Origin: Proteles cristata cristata
Lineage: Eukaryota > Chordata > Mammalia > Carnivora > Hyaenidae
Reading direction: 5' to 3'
Assembly: GCA_017311185.1 (NCBI GenBank)
Contig: JAESUZ010003505.1
Span: forward strand, 1,984,001-2,048,000
Length of the DNA stretch: 64,000 nt
In this document: one piece after another, positions 1 to 10,761 of the stretch
Layout of the letters: each line of letters opens with the position of its first letter
How positions within the stretch are numbered: position 1 is the first letter of the stretch
Notes under the pieces: generated by a model
Told to the model about the DNA's origin: nothing
Databases searched by the model: none
What the model saw: only the letters and a program-made list of their open reading frames with translations
Program-made: the position numbers and the translations under genes

Positions 1-57
1 AGATCATGACCTAAGCGAAAGTCAGACGCTTAACCGACTAAGCCACCCAGGCGCCCC
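1..57 (-). mobile_element. SINEC (CAN-SINE), cut by window edge
   Basis: This is the 5' end of an antisense tRNA-Lys-derived SINE, ending in the hallmark CACCCAGGCGCCCC. It carries the CTAAGCGAAAGTC form shared by the youngest copies in this window. Confidence 0.9.
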
Positions 58-102
58 TCATTTAGCCTTTCTTTATGCTAGTCACATTCACATAAAGCAT
101 CT

Positions 103-334
103 TTTTTTTTTGATGTTTTATTTATTTCTGAGAGAGAGAGCAAGAGAGAGAGAGAGAGGCAGCATGAGCAGGGGAGGGTTATAGAGAGAGGGAGACACAG
201 AATCTGAAGACAGGCTCCAGGCTCTGAGGTAGCTGTCAGCACAGAGCCCGACGCGGGGCTGGAACACACGAACCATGAGATCATGACCTGAGCCGAAGTT
301 GGATGCTCAACCAACTGAGCCACCCAGGCGCCCC
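103..334 (-). mobile_element. SINEC, felid type, with target duplication
   Basis: This is a full-length antisense copy: T-run (A-tail), GA-rich region, B-box-like and A-box-like segments, then the GGCGCCCC end. The direct repeat ATAAAGCATCT flanks it at 92-102 and 335-345. Confidence 0.92.
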
Positions 335-2202
335 ATAAAGCATCTCTTAAATCAAGTTACGAGGGCCCTGAAAGATGAAAAAATAGAGGAGTAAAGTGAT
401 TTGAACAGAGCTAGTGAGTGGCTTTAACTTAGATCTGCCCGAGGTGAGAGGAAACAGCAAACTTTTTAAATTCAGGAAGCCAATCTAAGTGGGTTTCCTC
501 TGCGTGTGCTTGCTTTCTAGCTTACATTTCAGAAAGAACCTGTAAGAGCTTTGAATTATTGTGAGACATTGATTTCCGAGGGTCAGATGTTGAAGCAGTT
601 TGGGATATACATATTGGCTCATAGGAATGGTGCTTCGGGTATTTATTTGCAAAGTGAACTGTGTTTACATACCTGGGTAACAACTAAAGATAGTTTTCTG
701 CTTTCCTTCACCTCATAGATTTTTGCATCAAGATGTTATCATTGTAAAAAGTCAATAACGTGGAAAATGTTTTTAAGTTACATTTCAGAGATTAGAAAGA
801 AGTTTTTACTGCTTCTAACCTCTCTCTTATTTTTATTCTCCAATATGGGCCCTTCCCCAAATAGAGGAAAGATGCAGAGGTTTTAATCATTCATTTTTGC
901 CTTTTAAAAATTATGTATTCTTGTTTTGAAAAATCAACATGTTTAATGGTAATATTTAAATGTTTTTGACCTCTGTCTTCCCTTTCCCCATTTAAATGTG
1001 ATGTATAAATAACAGTGGGGAAATTCTTCCACCTCTATTCCATGACATTGACCTTTTTTGGGGTTTACTTTCATAAGTAAAAGCTACGCTCATTCTGTAA
1101 GAAAAATTCTGTGAGTACTGTGCTTTAATTCATCAAGCTTGCCCCACCCTTTCACTGTCCAATGGGCTCTTTTCTCCTTTTTTTCTTCTTTTTTTCTGAC
1201 ATATTTTTTGGCTCAGGTACTTATTCAGATCTCTCTGATAAGCGGTTTCATTTGTAGCTAATTGCAGCAACAGATTTTCATTATTTATGAGTGTCATTGT
1301 CAGAGCCCATTTCGAAGTCTGACCAAGATAAAGCTGATTTCAACTTCTGATATGACCACAGCCATAAAGCAATTAACCACACTAGTTAAAATGTGCTGGG
1401 GCCTGGAGGCTACTGATACTTTTACAACCAAATATACACTATATTGTGCATCATGTCCAACTCATTTCCTAGAAGATTCAGCATGTTGTTATTTTATCAC
1501 AAATAACTTATGACATCCTCTTTTAAAAAATACAGTGTTCTGTTATCTCTCACACCAGCCAATTAACTTTAAAATGTTCGTAGATTGAAGAGATAGAAGT
1601 AGGAAAATGAAAACTATGAGTGATCTAAATGCTTCATATCCTTAAAAGGTTGGTGTTATGTGGTGGCATTTAAATCAGTCTTTGTGTACTGTTATTCTTT
1701 ACATGGATTTTGATTCTGGTCGGTACCTAAATCTCAGACTCCATCAGGCCAACAGGAGACAAGAAATGGAAGAGTCATATATCTGCATCGTACAAGCAAA
1801 CATATTTCTCTCTCTACTCATCCAGAGTCTCATAAAACATATGTGAAATTTCAAGAATAAATACACAATTGGCAAAGTCATTAATAAGAGCAGTCATTTT
1901 AAAGTGTCACCTAATTTAAACACTTTTGCTTTAAGTTATTGCCGTGTCGTGGGTTTTATTATGCTCAATTTATTAGTAAAGGCCTGCAGGGTTCACAGCC
2001 ATTTATTTCTCAGGGAACTTGATTTTGTCATTAATTTTTAAATACATATTTCTCCCACTTTATTTTTAGAGTGCACTTTATTTGCAAAAATTGGTTTACT
2101 CTGATCGATACAGATGTTTCCAGGTGATTATTAAAGCACAATGTCTAGAAAGTCATGTGTCTGCAAATTTTCAAGGCATTACACTCCAAAATATAGGATA
2201 TG

Positions 2203-2207
2203 CACAC

Positions 2208-2252
<45 letters not shown>
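2203..2252 (+). repeat. (CA)n microsatellite
   Basis: About 25 CA units with one CG interruption near the start; likely length-variable. Confidence 0.97.
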
Positions 2253-2254
<2 letters not shown>

Positions 2255-2730
2255 GATATATGTTTACATCAGTGGCCAACTTAAGATGGGAAGATGTAAT
2301 AAAGACTGACCAAGCTCCCATTTCTACTTAACAAGTAATTAGTCTCTTTTCTCTTGCAAAGGAGTCACATCTGGGTGGGAAGAACCCCATAGCATAGGGC
2401 TAGAGACAAGACATAGGAGAGAAATCTGAAATTTCTCTTGCTTCCCAAGTTGTGAAACCGAATTCGATCACTGATAACCAGTCATTTCTCTGGGCTGAGT
2501 TGTCATGGTCTGTTCTCCTTGGCCTGCCCCCTCTCTGGAGGTGCTAACGGGCTTAAGTGGTCGACAAAGGAGCTCTGAGTGGGGGTGTGTGGGAGGTCTG
2601 GGGCAGAGCCCCGCCCACCTGCCATAATTGCGTCCACCTGACCATCTGCCATGCGTTGCAAATGTAAACACCTGATGCTGATAACTGAAAAACCTGAATG
2701 CTTGAGTGTTTATTTTAGGGAGATTTCTTT

Positions 2731-2762
2731 AAAAAAGAAGAAGAAGACTACGAAGAAGAAAA
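2731..2762 (+). repeat. GAA-rich purine run just upstream of the exon
   Basis: An imperfect (GAA)n stretch with a short ACTAC interruption ends about 46 bp before the exon. It has a complementary pyrimidine run on the other side of the exon (3161-3215); see findings. Confidence 0.7.
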
Positions 2763-2782
2763 TGAAACATATACTCACTAGT

Positions 2783-2808
2783 TGTTATCTCTTTTTCCCC
2801 CTAATTAG
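2783..2808 (+). promoter_or_regulatory. Splice acceptor of the TENM3 exon
   Basis: A pyrimidine-rich tract (2789-2802, mostly T and C) is followed by TTAG ending at 2808, directly before the first exon base. Cutting here gives the phase that keeps the teneurin frame, which fixes the exon start. Confidence 0.9.
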
Positions 2809-3087
2809 GACAGAATTTTACCCTAAGGCAGTTAGGAGTTTGTGAACCAGCAACTCGAAGAGGACTTGCGTTTTGTGCGGAAATGGGGCTCCCCCACAGA
2901 GGTTACTCTATCAGTGCAGGGTCAGATGCTGATACTGAAAATGAAGCAGTGACGTCCCCAGAGCATGCCATGAGACTTTGGGGCAGGGGGGTCAAATCAG
3001 GCCGCAGCTCCTGCCTGTCAAGCCGGTCCAACTCCGCCCTGACCCTGACAGATACGGAGCACGAAAACAAGTCAGACAGTGAGAATG
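2809..3087 (+). CDS. TENM3: Internal coding exon of teneurin-3 (cytoplasmic domain part)
   Basis: This exon encodes 93 codons of the N-terminal intracellular domain of a teneurin. Teneurins are large type II transmembrane proteins that act in neuronal adhesion and synaptic partner matching. Read from the codon at 2811, the translation starts [18 protein letters not shown] and contains [39 protein letters not shown] and [16 protein letters not shown]. These are hallmarks of the vertebrate teneurin N-terminus, and the [26 protein letters not shown] wording fits teneurin-3 better than teneurin-2. Relative to human TENM3 it covers roughly residues 78-171 (recalled, not aligned). The first two bases finish a split codon and the last base starts one, so the exon is phase 1/1 and could be skipped without a frameshift. 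The ATG at 2883 is an internal methionine, not the gene start. The second half is serine-rich and then acidic; no membrane segment lies here. No stop or frameshift is seen. Confidence 0.93.
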
Positions 3088-3093
3088 GTAAGT
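3088..3093 (+). promoter_or_regulatory. Splice donor of the TENM3 exon
   Basis: The sequence is G|GTAAGT, a near-consensus U1 site following GAGAATG. The codon begun by the last exon base is completed in the next exon, which is not in this window. Confidence 0.92.
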
Positions 3094-3160
3094 GCCATTT
3101 TTTGCTCTATAATGTGGGCCTTCGGTGCTTCTGTCCGTTTTCGTCAGCTGTGGGCGCATG

Positions 3161-3215
3161 CTTTTCTTCCTTTCTTTTCTTCTCTCATTCTTCTCTTTCT
3201 TCTTCCTTTCTTTTG
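3161..3215 (+). repeat. CT-rich pyrimidine run downstream of the exon
   Basis: About 55 bases are almost pure C and T, starting about 75 bp after the donor. Tracts like this can bind polypyrimidine-tract proteins, so a role in splicing is possible but only inferred. Confidence 0.7.
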
Positions 3216-3231
3216 GTTCTAAAGCGGTAGA

Positions 3232-4584
3232 ACTGTCCTTGAATAATGCACTTTTTTTCCCCTGGGAAAACATCAATATTCGACATCAGATTGTTAAATT
3301 ATGCAAGCAGTCTATGATGTGTTAGCTATAGTTTTGAAAAACATTTTAATTATGTACAGAAAAAAAAAAGATTAGCTTTGACTTCTCTGGGGCCATGTCA
3401 CCTGTTATTCTCTGTGGGGCAGCAAAGCACGTGGTGATAAAGTGTACCCCAGAGCCAGCTTGTCATCAAGCATGTCTTTGTAGATTCCTCTTGAAGGTAT
3501 CTCAAAGAAGTTGCAAAATCTTCGAATGGATGAATGAGCACACAGCTAGTTCATTAACAGGGCTCAAGTGATTGAAGAACAAATTTGATCGTGCTTTAAA
3601 CTTACCAGTTGATGAGAGCAATAGCAATTTTGGTAAAGAGGGAGAGTGTGGTTTTTGATGTGCTTTGGGGACCAGATTATTATGCAGTTAAGTCGACACG
3701 CAGAAATTGCGTTGTAGGATCTCCAAATAGCAGTGTTACGTATCGTAAGAGAGGTATCTTTATAAATTTGGGGAATTTTTTTTTCTTACTGCCAATGCGG
3801 GATAATAAAACAGTTCATTTATATGCAATAATAGCTTTCAAAGGAAACTTAATTTTTTGTCAATATCGCTTTTAAGAAAATTGGAGCATCACTGCCACCG
3901 TACCAGACAATAAAGAGCATTTCTCCTTCGGCTTTTAGTATTAACAGTGCACTCACTACTTGAGTATAGTTATTGATGCTCTGTGTATATGATGCAAAAG
4001 GAAGCAAGGAGAAAATTTAAGTGGAAGAACTGCATGACATTTGAAAAGAAAGATAGTTGTTTCACCAGCAGCGCTTCATTTGTATTATTTCACTTTGCTA
4101 TAGGAACACAGGTCTGTTCAGCTTTCCGTTTTAGTCATCATACCATGAAGTGATGCCTCGTGATTCCCCCTTTTACCCGCTTCCCTTCGATTCATGAAAA
4201 AAAAAGTCTAATTTAAACCCTCTAACTCAGTATCTTACGTGGAATACATCAGCGTGTTAAACCAAAGTCAAGATCAGTTAATAATATGCACTCACTGTAT
4301 TCATTTTGGAAGTGTCAGTTCTTGGTGGAGGCTTTATCCCAGCCCCAAACAGAAAACAAGGACAGCTCTTTCTGACCAAATGAGTCTTCAAACCGGGCTG
4401 CCAACATTTCTCTGAGCTAATCCACTCACCTCCGTAAACCCTGTATTTATATCTGCTTTTACTAGGGATTCAGAAGTTCCTGACCTTAAATGTGTAAGCA
4501 TCGGTACCAACTTTGTTTCCCATCTATCCGAATTTTCAGGTACAGTGGTTATAGTCCACCTCTGATTTCCCTAAAATACATGAT
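3232..4584. other. Intron stretch without recognised feature
   Basis: AT-rich single-copy-looking sequence. No repeat, exon or motif recognised. Confidence 0.6.
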
Positions 4585-4603
4585 AAAATTTATGGTAGTT
4601 GTA

Positions 4604-4815
4604 CGGGGCGCCTGGGTGGCTTAGTCGGTTAAGCGTCCGACTTTCGCTTGGGCCATGATCTCGCGGTTTGTGGGTTCGAGCCCCGCGTCGGGCTCTGTGC
4701 TGACTGCCAGCTCAGAGCTTGGAGCCTGTTTCAGTCTGTGACTCCCTCTCTCTCTGACCCTCCCCTGATCACGCTGTCTCTCTCTCTCCTAGAAATAAAT
4801 AAAAACATTTTTAAA
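4604..4815 (+). mobile_element. SINEC, young form, 19-bp target duplication
   Basis: This sense copy begins at CGGGGCGCCTGGGTGG and ends in a CTAGAAATAAATAAAAAC-type tail. The perfect 19-bp direct repeat aaaatttatggtagttgta lies at 4585-4603 and 4816-4834. It shows the derived CCGACTTTCGCTTGG and CTGACTGCCAGCTC form. Confidence 0.95.
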
Positions 4816-4834
4816 AAAATTTATGGTAGTTGTA

Positions 4835-5986
4835 GAAAAGAATACAGTGCAGCAAGATAATGCATTTGGTTCTGATTATCTGCATTATATCCATACCCAT
4901 ATCCATTAAATATCTTCTCGTGTCGGGTCAGGTTGTTCTTTCCATGCACAGCCTTTGTAGCATCTTTATCCTTTCTAATAACAAAATTATCCTGTCATGG
5001 TATCTGCATTGGAAAAATAGAAATTAAGTTTACGATTTTTAAACTCCTATATCTGCTAACTCTATTTCACCATGAGTACCCCAATACGTGGCGGTTTTTT
5101 TTTCTTTCCAGAAAATTGAAAACTTATCAAATTTTCAACTGTTAGTTAAGACTATAAAGTATCCCAATGGCAGGGAGGAGAAAAGGAAGACTGAGCTTCT
5201 CCCTGCCTCTGACCCTCACATCTGCATGGGTTGTTATTACCTGGCGAAGGCTCTGCAACCCCTGCTAGCTCATTGACCTTGTTCATGGAGTGATGTCAGG
5301 ACGAGAAAAGGTGTGCTTTTCCCAGCCGCAAGTGGTTGTGATGAAGCAGAAGGAAGAGAGACAGGAAGAGGGTGCCAAGGGCCCTGCCTTGAAATTCATA
5401 ACATTTGGTTGCATTTGTTGAGAGTAAACAGGTCAGCCAAGTTAAGAGTATAAAGTGTCAAAAACAGTGTTTGTTGAGCTGGGCAAGCGATGACTTAAAC
5501 TCATGTTTACTCTTTTCCCCAAGGTTTGGCTGTAGTTGTTTTTTTAAAAAAAATTTTTTTTGATGGTCCAAAAACTCCCAATGAGGTCAGCCCAAAGAAG
5601 AAAAGAAAAGAGGAAATAAAATAGATTTGCCCTCTTAAGGAACACTGGTTATTGCATAGATTTAGTATGTATGTCGGTAGGAACATTTCAGATTAATTAA
5701 TTTGTTCTGAATTTTCAGTGATCAGTCAGAAGGAGCAAGATTCCACTAAAAGGAATTAATGATGTTAAAAGGTGGGAAAGCATACTTTTCTGGGCTAGCT
5801 AGAAGACCCTTTGGATTGTAGAGTGAAACAAGAATATCAAGGATTTTTTCTGATATAAAAACTATGGGTATCTTTCTTAATTTGAGTCATAGGAAAAACT
5901 AGAATCTGTAATCCTGCCCACGATCTTCTAACATCCTTCTAAGCCATAGCCTCAAAACGATTACGGATTTTTACCGTTACTACTTT
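4835..5986. other. Intron stretch without recognised feature
   Basis: Nothing recognised apart from short A/T homopolymer runs around 5540. Confidence 0.6.
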
Positions 5987-6001
5987 TAGTCAAATATTTC
6001 T

Positions 6002-6228
6002 TTTTTTTTTTTTTAATTTTTTTTTTTTTATTTATTTCTAGGAGAGAGAGAGAGACAGCGTGAGCAGGGGAGGGTCAGAGAGAGAGGGAGATACAGACTC
6101 TGAAGTAGGCTCCAGGCTCTGAGCTGGCAGTCAGCACAGAGCCCGACGCGGGGCTCGAACCCACGAACCGCAGATCATGACCTAAGCGAAAGTCGGACGC
6201 TTAACCGACTAAGCCACCCAGGCGCCCC
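6002..6228 (-). mobile_element. SINEC, young form, 15-bp target duplication
   Basis: This antisense full-length copy has a long T-run and the CTAGGAGAGAG tail junction. The direct repeat tagtcaaatatttct lies at 5987-6001 and 6232-6246. It differs from its sisters in the middle (GATACAGACTCTGAAGTAGG). Confidence 0.94.
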
Positions 6229-6246
6229 ATCTAGTCAAATATTTCT

Positions 6247-7546
6247 AATATAAAATAAAAATAATTCAATTCTGTCTTTGTTATTTTCTCATTGCTCTAA
6301 GTTGGAGAGGCTATTGATTTTTCCAGTGATATCTTTCTTGCTTTTCATTATTTTAAGTGTCTAATATCATTCACTGTACTAGCTTCAGATGTGTCCTTGG
6401 AAGTTCTCTTATACCACTATAGGTCGAAACCAGAAGGACATGTGTGAAATAATTCACCAAAATGAAACGAATTTAGGCAGCAGACATTGCCTTGTTTTCA
6501 TCCGGTTTAGCACTGGGAGTTTTCCATGACTGTTTTCATCATTGGAAATAACCGTGAATAGGCTGTTTTCCCCAGGAAGCTGTTATTCAGCATTTGTAAA
6601 ATTATGCAAGCCAAGCGCCCAACGTTCTAGTTAAAACTTCAAAGAAGAGTGGAGTCACTAAAAGGGATTAAGTTTCATTTATTTATTGATAAAGAGGCCA
6701 ACAGTTCAAGTTAAGAAGGCGCTAGAACGGCTTTGAGGCTAATGACATTTTGAGGGTCTGAGCATCCCACAAGGGGAAAGGAACATTCGGACCATGACAC
6801 ACGTTCTCCGTGTTAGCAGAGACTCAAAACAAGTGATAAAACTTATTCTTTTGCAAAACTAACGTCACCAGCCGCAGGGATTCGAAGTCAAAAAACATTT
6901 TGAGGAAAGAAGTTGTTTTTTTCTTTTTTTCCGGTGTATTGAGTTTCGGATGGAATTCCAAATGTTACTCTTGAATTCCAAATGCTGATCTTTTTCTGCA
7001 TTAAGGAAATGGGAGAAGACTGTTCTAGACACCTAGTGTTCACTGTGGTTGTTCTCATCATTCTCCAGCCAGATACCAGAGGGGCAGGGGTGAGCAGTCA
7101 CCTACTAAGCGGCCGTTCTGGTAAGCTGTTGAGAGGTGACAAAATAAACCAATGAGTCGCTCTCATCAAAGGTAGAATTACCAGTGTGCTCTGGGTCGTT
7201 ATAAGCATCTTACTTGCCTCTGATGTATTGTTAGAAGACCCCTGGCTGAATTTCCGCGATCTGGCTTTTCAGGTAATCTGATCTCAGTTCCAACTGTCTA
7301 TTTAAATGTCAGGAACCAAGGACTTTTTTTTTCCCCCAAGACAGCCACCTTTAAGCTTTAAAAGCATTTGTTTGTGCATCTTTTCTCAGAAGAGGCCAAA
7401 ACATAGAGCATCCTTTGTCGTCCGGCAGTGTGGCGTCATGAAAGGTGCCTGGGTTTAGGACCTCACTGGTCAGGGTTGAAGTCTCCTTTTCGGCTGCTGA
7501 GACTGTGTGCTCCTGAGCACTGTCATTCTGGACCCCCATGGAGGAC
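6247..7546. other. Intron stretch without recognised feature
   Basis: Single-copy-looking sequence. Its first 25 bp resemble 9285-9320 (see findings). No gene. Confidence 0.6.
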
Positions 7547-7810
7547 AGTGGTTGAGTATGTGTGCTAAGGGGGCAGATCACCTGAGTGTGCATTGGCACC
7601 CCCCCGCCCCAGGCTGTGTGACCTTGGACAAGTTACTTAACCTTCCTGTGCTGCAGTTTCCCCAGGGGTAAAATAGAATGGTAACTAGCATCCAGCCCCT
7701 GTAGGGTTGCTGTAAGGACTAAATGGGTTCAGAGCCACAGAGCTCATCATGTGCTTAGAAGAGACAAGTGCCTGGCATCTGGTGGGTGCCGAAAAGTGCG
7801 TGTTGTTAGC
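7547..7810 (+). mobile_element. MIR element
   Basis: It has the MIR core order: GTGGTTGAG near the start, CTGTGTGACCTTGGACAAGT, TACTTAACCTTCCTGTGC, CAGTTTCCCC with GGTAAAATAG, then AGTGCCTGGCATCTGGTGGG. Confidence 0.85.
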
Positions 7811-8525
7811 ATCTGTAAACAGTGGGAAATTATATCTCCTTCTTAAGAGGTGATGAAGATTCAGTTAGATAAGCAGTATCAAGTTCCTGCAGTTTTGGCC
7901 CACGGCGAATTTACCTCCCTTCCCGCCCCTGCCTCTTTTTACCCCCTCTCTCTGTGGGCATTAGTTTGTGGCCAGATGAAGGGGAGCTAGTGGTCTCCAG
8001 AAAAGGCACCGATAACTTGCATAGTCTGATGTTCCCGTCACCATTTATTGACTCTTTTATTTTCCTCCCAAACCCCACATCCATTTTAATTTACTGTAAT
8101 TAAGTGAATGTACATTGAATGGTGCTGATAATTAGTCTGATGGCTGTAGACTTCAAAGCCTTTCACTTGCTCCTTCCCCTCCTGGCCAAAGGAAATTTCA
8201 AAAGTAGTGTTTCCCTCAAAGGCATGTTACTTCGACAGCCAGTCACTTAAAAGGCAATTGAACTGACGCTCATCAGTTCACACGGTAAAATACATCATTC
8301 CTGAAAGACTTTATTTCTCACCTGGGATCTTAGCAATATACCTGTTGCAGGACCTAACTAATGCCACACTAATTGTGCGTCATACTGAAGTAGTAAAGGC
8401 TCATTTGGCTGACAAAGAGGATATAACAGTAAAGTGCACTATTTTTAGGTGTAATAGATACTTCCTTTGTGCAGCTAACATACTTCAAGGAACCAATTTA
8501 CTTGTCCTTTGGAATACTATTTCAA

Positions 8526-8724
8526 TTTTTTTTAACATTCATTTATTTTTGAGAGAGAGCAAGAGCATGAGCATGGGAGGGGCAGAGAGAGGGGAGGCAG
8601 AGTATTCAAAGCAGGCTCTGTGCTGTCAGCCCAGGGCCCAACGCGGGGCTTGAACTCACAAACCATGAGATCATGACCTGAGCCGAAGTCGGACGCTTAA
8701 CAGACTGAGCCACCCAGCCACCTT
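8526..8724 (-). mobile_element. SINEC, diverged copy
   Basis: This antisense copy ends in CACCCAGCCACCTTA, a mutated form of the usual CACCCAGGCGCCCC. The flanks (GAATACTATTTCAA and GAAATACTGTTTAAA) look like a decayed target duplication. Confidence 0.85.
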
Positions 8725-10201
8725 AGAAATACTGTTTAAAAAGTCTGCTTTCTGTATCGATAAAGTCTAAAAGTTGCATTCTTATGCTTTAAAAGGAAAA
8801 GGGTATATTTCTTAAACCAGTTTGACAAACTACGGCAATAACAATGTTTAAAACAATCTCTAGACAGAAAACTTTTAGTTATTCTGAAACTTACCAAGTC
8901 AGCCGGAATACGCTCCCCGAAAGAGTGGGCAGTGCGCTTTTCACTTTCCGAGCAACGGCATATAGGAGACAGAGGACACGGAAGAACTTGTAGCCTTTCT
9001 ATTACCAGTGAAATTCTAGAGTAGTTTGGGACTCTGTAGTGGCATTGGATACTTCAGGGTTCTTCTAATTAATTTTATGAGATTCTGTTACACATACTAA
9101 AGTATAACTTGCATATAAATTCCATTATGGGCTCTCTTCTGGCATGTAATGGTCACTTCTGGTGTGTTCTACTGTTGTAAATTATATTTTATGTTTTAGG
9201 TGCGCTGAGATGTCAGAATCAGCAAAAGTAAGAGGGTGTATGCTTACTAAATCAGGCTCAGAATGTGAGCACTGCTTTGCAGAATCCAGTCAAATAGTTT
9301 CTAATATATAAAAATAATTATGTTGCCTTGATATGTATACATGTGTGGCTTAATAGCGACTTGCCATTCTCGTAACAAAAGCTTCCATATTTCTTTCATG
9401 TTGAAGAATGAAATACGTTTCTTTCATGGATATGTTATAAGTCACTCAAGCACAGTAAGGCTAAGATTTAAGTTAATTTTTTGTTAATTTAGCGTTCTGC
9501 AACTCGAATGAAGACGACTTTGGTGTCATCGTTTAAGTATTTATATACATTTGTATTTTCCGTTCTAAGAGGATTTTCCGAACCTCTTGGCTGTCTGCTC
9601 ATTTTCGCATGACTACTGCCATAACAGAATTCAATTTGTGCTTTAAGTATTGTTGTTCAAAGGATGTGGAATAGATGCTCTCTGTATTTATATTCTAAAT
9701 CTTCTTTTCATTGTACAGTTGAAATCAAAGGAAAGCATACCATGCACATATCAAAACTGATGATGTATGCTGTTTTGATGTTTGAATGTGTTTTGATATC
9801 CTTGAAAAATCACAGTGGTAGCAGGAAGATTGTTTTAATTAATGAATTGAACAGCAGCAAATGCTGATTCAGGTTTATTGATGCAATTATCACTGAAATA
9901 GAAAAATTAAGTGTTAGTGCCATAGAACCGTACTGGATTTGCCATTCTGTGGGTATTCAAGTGTTTGAAGAGCAGCTAACTGGGGGTTTTCTTGGTGCTA
10001 TTAAAAGAATATTCTTCCCGGCTCATAATAATTCTGTTTATTAAAATTATACACACATATGAGTATAAATGTGAGGACCGTAAACATTATTTACTCAGTA
10101 GTTTGAACAGTGGCTTACTATGTTAAATTTTTTTGGTTTTTATCAGTGAATTTGAGATAGTTTTCCATAATGAATAGACTGTACAGAAACTAAATATGAA
10201 A
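8725..10201. other. Intron stretch without recognised feature
   Basis: AT-rich. A 67-codon frame at 9664-9867 has no recognisable similarity. Nothing else seen. Confidence 0.6.
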
Positions 10202-10402
10202 TTTTTTTTTCTAAGTTTGTTTATTTATTTTGAGAGAAAGAGAGAGACATGAGAGGGACAGAGATACTGGGGGAGAGAGAGAATCCCAAGCAGGCTCCTC
10301 ACTGTCAGCACAGAGCCCGACATGGGGCTTGAACCCATGAGATCATGACCTGAGCCAAACCAAGAGTCAGACATTTAACTGACTGAGCCACCCAGGTGCT
10401 CC
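10202..10402 (-). mobile_element. SINEC, diverged copy
   Basis: This antisense copy has a degenerate 5' end (CACCCAGGTGCTCC). Flanks CTAAATATGAAAT and CTAAATACAAATC suggest a decayed duplication. It faces the sense copy at 10521, about 120 bp away. Confidence 0.87.
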
Positions 10403-10520
10403 TAAATACAAATCTTTTAAAATGCATATTAAAATTCCTACACATGCATATGAACTTGAGAAAAGGGCAATTAAAAGTGTCTTATCAATAGTATCTTGAC
10501 TTTAAATATCGTCACACAGA

Positions 10521-10695
10521 CAGTGCACTTGGGTGGCTCTGTTGGTTAAGTGTCTCTTAGTTTCGGCTCAAGTCCTGAGCCTCATCTCATGGTTCCTGGG
10601 TTCGAGCCCCACATCAGGCTCTGTGCTGACAGCACGGAGCCTGCTTTGGATTCGGCCTCCCTCTCTCTCTCTGCCCCTCCCCTGCTTGCTTTCCA

Positions 10696-10727
<32 letters not shown>

Positions 10728-10743
10728 AAAAATAAATAAACAG
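10521..10743 (+). mobile_element. SINEC with expanded CT tract
   Basis: This sense copy has a weakened 5' end (GTGCACTTGGGTGGC), a (CT)n run and a CAAAAATAAATAAAC tail. The 18-bp flanking repeats at 10503-10520 and 10744-10761 differ at two C/T positions, suggesting moderate age. Confidence 0.9.
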
Positions 10744-10761
10744 TAAATATTGTCATACAGA

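Larger units (their letters stand above)
1..2808 (+). other. TENM3: TENM3 intron upstream of the exon (partial)
   Basis: This is intron by inference, because it precedes a phase-1 internal exon. It holds two antisense SINEs in the first 334 bp, then about 1.85 kb (346-2200) of AT-rich sequence in which I recognise nothing, a (CA)n tract at 2203-2252, a somewhat GC-richer stretch at 2490-2650 of unknown nature, and a GAA-rich run at 2731-2762. Confidence 0.8.

Noticed and set aside
2883..3230. 115-codon frame starting at an ATG within the teneurin exon
   Set aside because: The exon is internal: it has an acceptor at 2808 and a donor at 3088, and the frame after 3087 is intron. The ATG is an internal methionine.
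2992..3276. 94-codon minus-strand frame overlapping the TENM3 exon
   Set aside because: It is a shadow of the exon and CT-rich intron and has no domain.
4604..4690. tRNA gene suggested by A-box and B-box sequences
   Set aside because: These boxes belong to the tRNA-derived heads of SINEs; no intact cloverleaf tRNA was recognised in the window.
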